Source: Athripsodes cinereus
Lineage: Eukaryota > Arthropoda > Insecta > Trichoptera > Leptoceridae
Direction of reading: 5' to 3'
DNA: 64,000 nt
Assembly: GCA_947579605.1 (NCBI GenBank)
Contig: OX388314.1
Span: 23,198,000-23,261,999 of the forward strand
Shown: positions 63,831 to 64,000 of the stretch, piece after piece
Layout of the letters: every line of letters begins with the position of its first letter
How positions within the stretch are numbered: position 1 is the first letter of the stretch
Notes under the pieces: model-generated
Told to the model about the DNA's origin: nothing
Database searches by the model: none
Seen by the model: the letters and a program-made list of their open reading frames with translations, nothing else
Position numbers and translations under genes: made by a program

Positions 63831-64000
63831 TACTTTCCACATCTGAGGTAGTCACTAAACTTCTGAAACTATAAACCATGAAATTAGTTTTTTACATGGC
63901 ATATAAAACATAACATATACATACGGATAGTTATCTCATACTAAGATACTATAAATCTTGTTTATGGGTATTAACGCCACGATACACATACTTTTACAGT

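Overview
The window is AT-rich eukaryotic nuclear DNA with long introns, canonical splice sites and dense transposon remnants. It is most likely from a moth or butterfly. The repeats resemble families I know from lepidopteran genomes (tRNA-derived SINEs, the 'ctctctgcctacccc' LINE tail, small hAT elements), but the species cannot be named from the sequence. All comparisons were made by eye.

Three host genes can be supported. (1) Ethanolamine-phosphate cytidylyltransferase (Pcyt2; Pect in Drosophila) lies on the minus strand at 8916-26897 in eight coding exons, one of them a 132-bp frame-preserving exon in the linker between the two catalytic domains; one intron uses a GC donor. (2) A RidA/UK114-family enamine/imine deaminase lies on the plus strand at 31868-36154 in three exons, 137 aa. 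It is head-to-head with Pcyt2 across about 5 kb. (3) An uncharacterised minus-strand gene at 59341-61598 has two visible exons; its 5' end is probably outside the window or not recognisable. The first two are housekeeping enzymes (phosphatidylethanolamine synthesis; metabolite damage control), and nothing shows that the three genes work together.

Two LTR retrotransposons look recently inserted. The first, at 3161-7886 (plus), has two 482-bp LTRs that I read as identical and a 4-bp target duplication, but keeps only the end of an integrase, so it is a non-autonomous derivative. The second, at 43370-48000 (minus), is a complete Ty3/gypsy-type element with 307-bp LTRs that I read as identical, a 4-bp target duplication, an intact gag and an intact protease-RT-RNase H-integrase pol. 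Its gag-pol junction carries a textbook -1 slippery heptamer directly before the gag stop. It has no tRNA-type primer site. Instead, the first 12 nt after the 5' LTR are perfectly complementary to a segment inside the LTR, which suggests Tf1-like self-priming. This is the most interesting system in the window.

Layout: 1-3160 intergenic with LINE and SINE pieces; 3161-7886 non-autonomous LTR element; 7887-26897 Pcyt2 with repeats in its introns, including an unusual 20-bp periodic array in two opposite orientations; 27-31.7 kb intergenic with TIR elements, a near-perfect 115-bp-arm palindrome and two hAT elements; 31.9-36.2 kb RidA; 36.3-43.3 kb repeat-rich intergenic (MITE, retroposed fragment, LINE fragment with a nested hAT); 43.4-48 kb Ty3/gypsy element; 48-59.3 kb AT-rich intergenic with LINE, SINE and MITE remnants; 59.3-61.6 kb gene 3; 61.6-64 kb probable intron or upstream sequence with LINE tail and other dispersed repeats.
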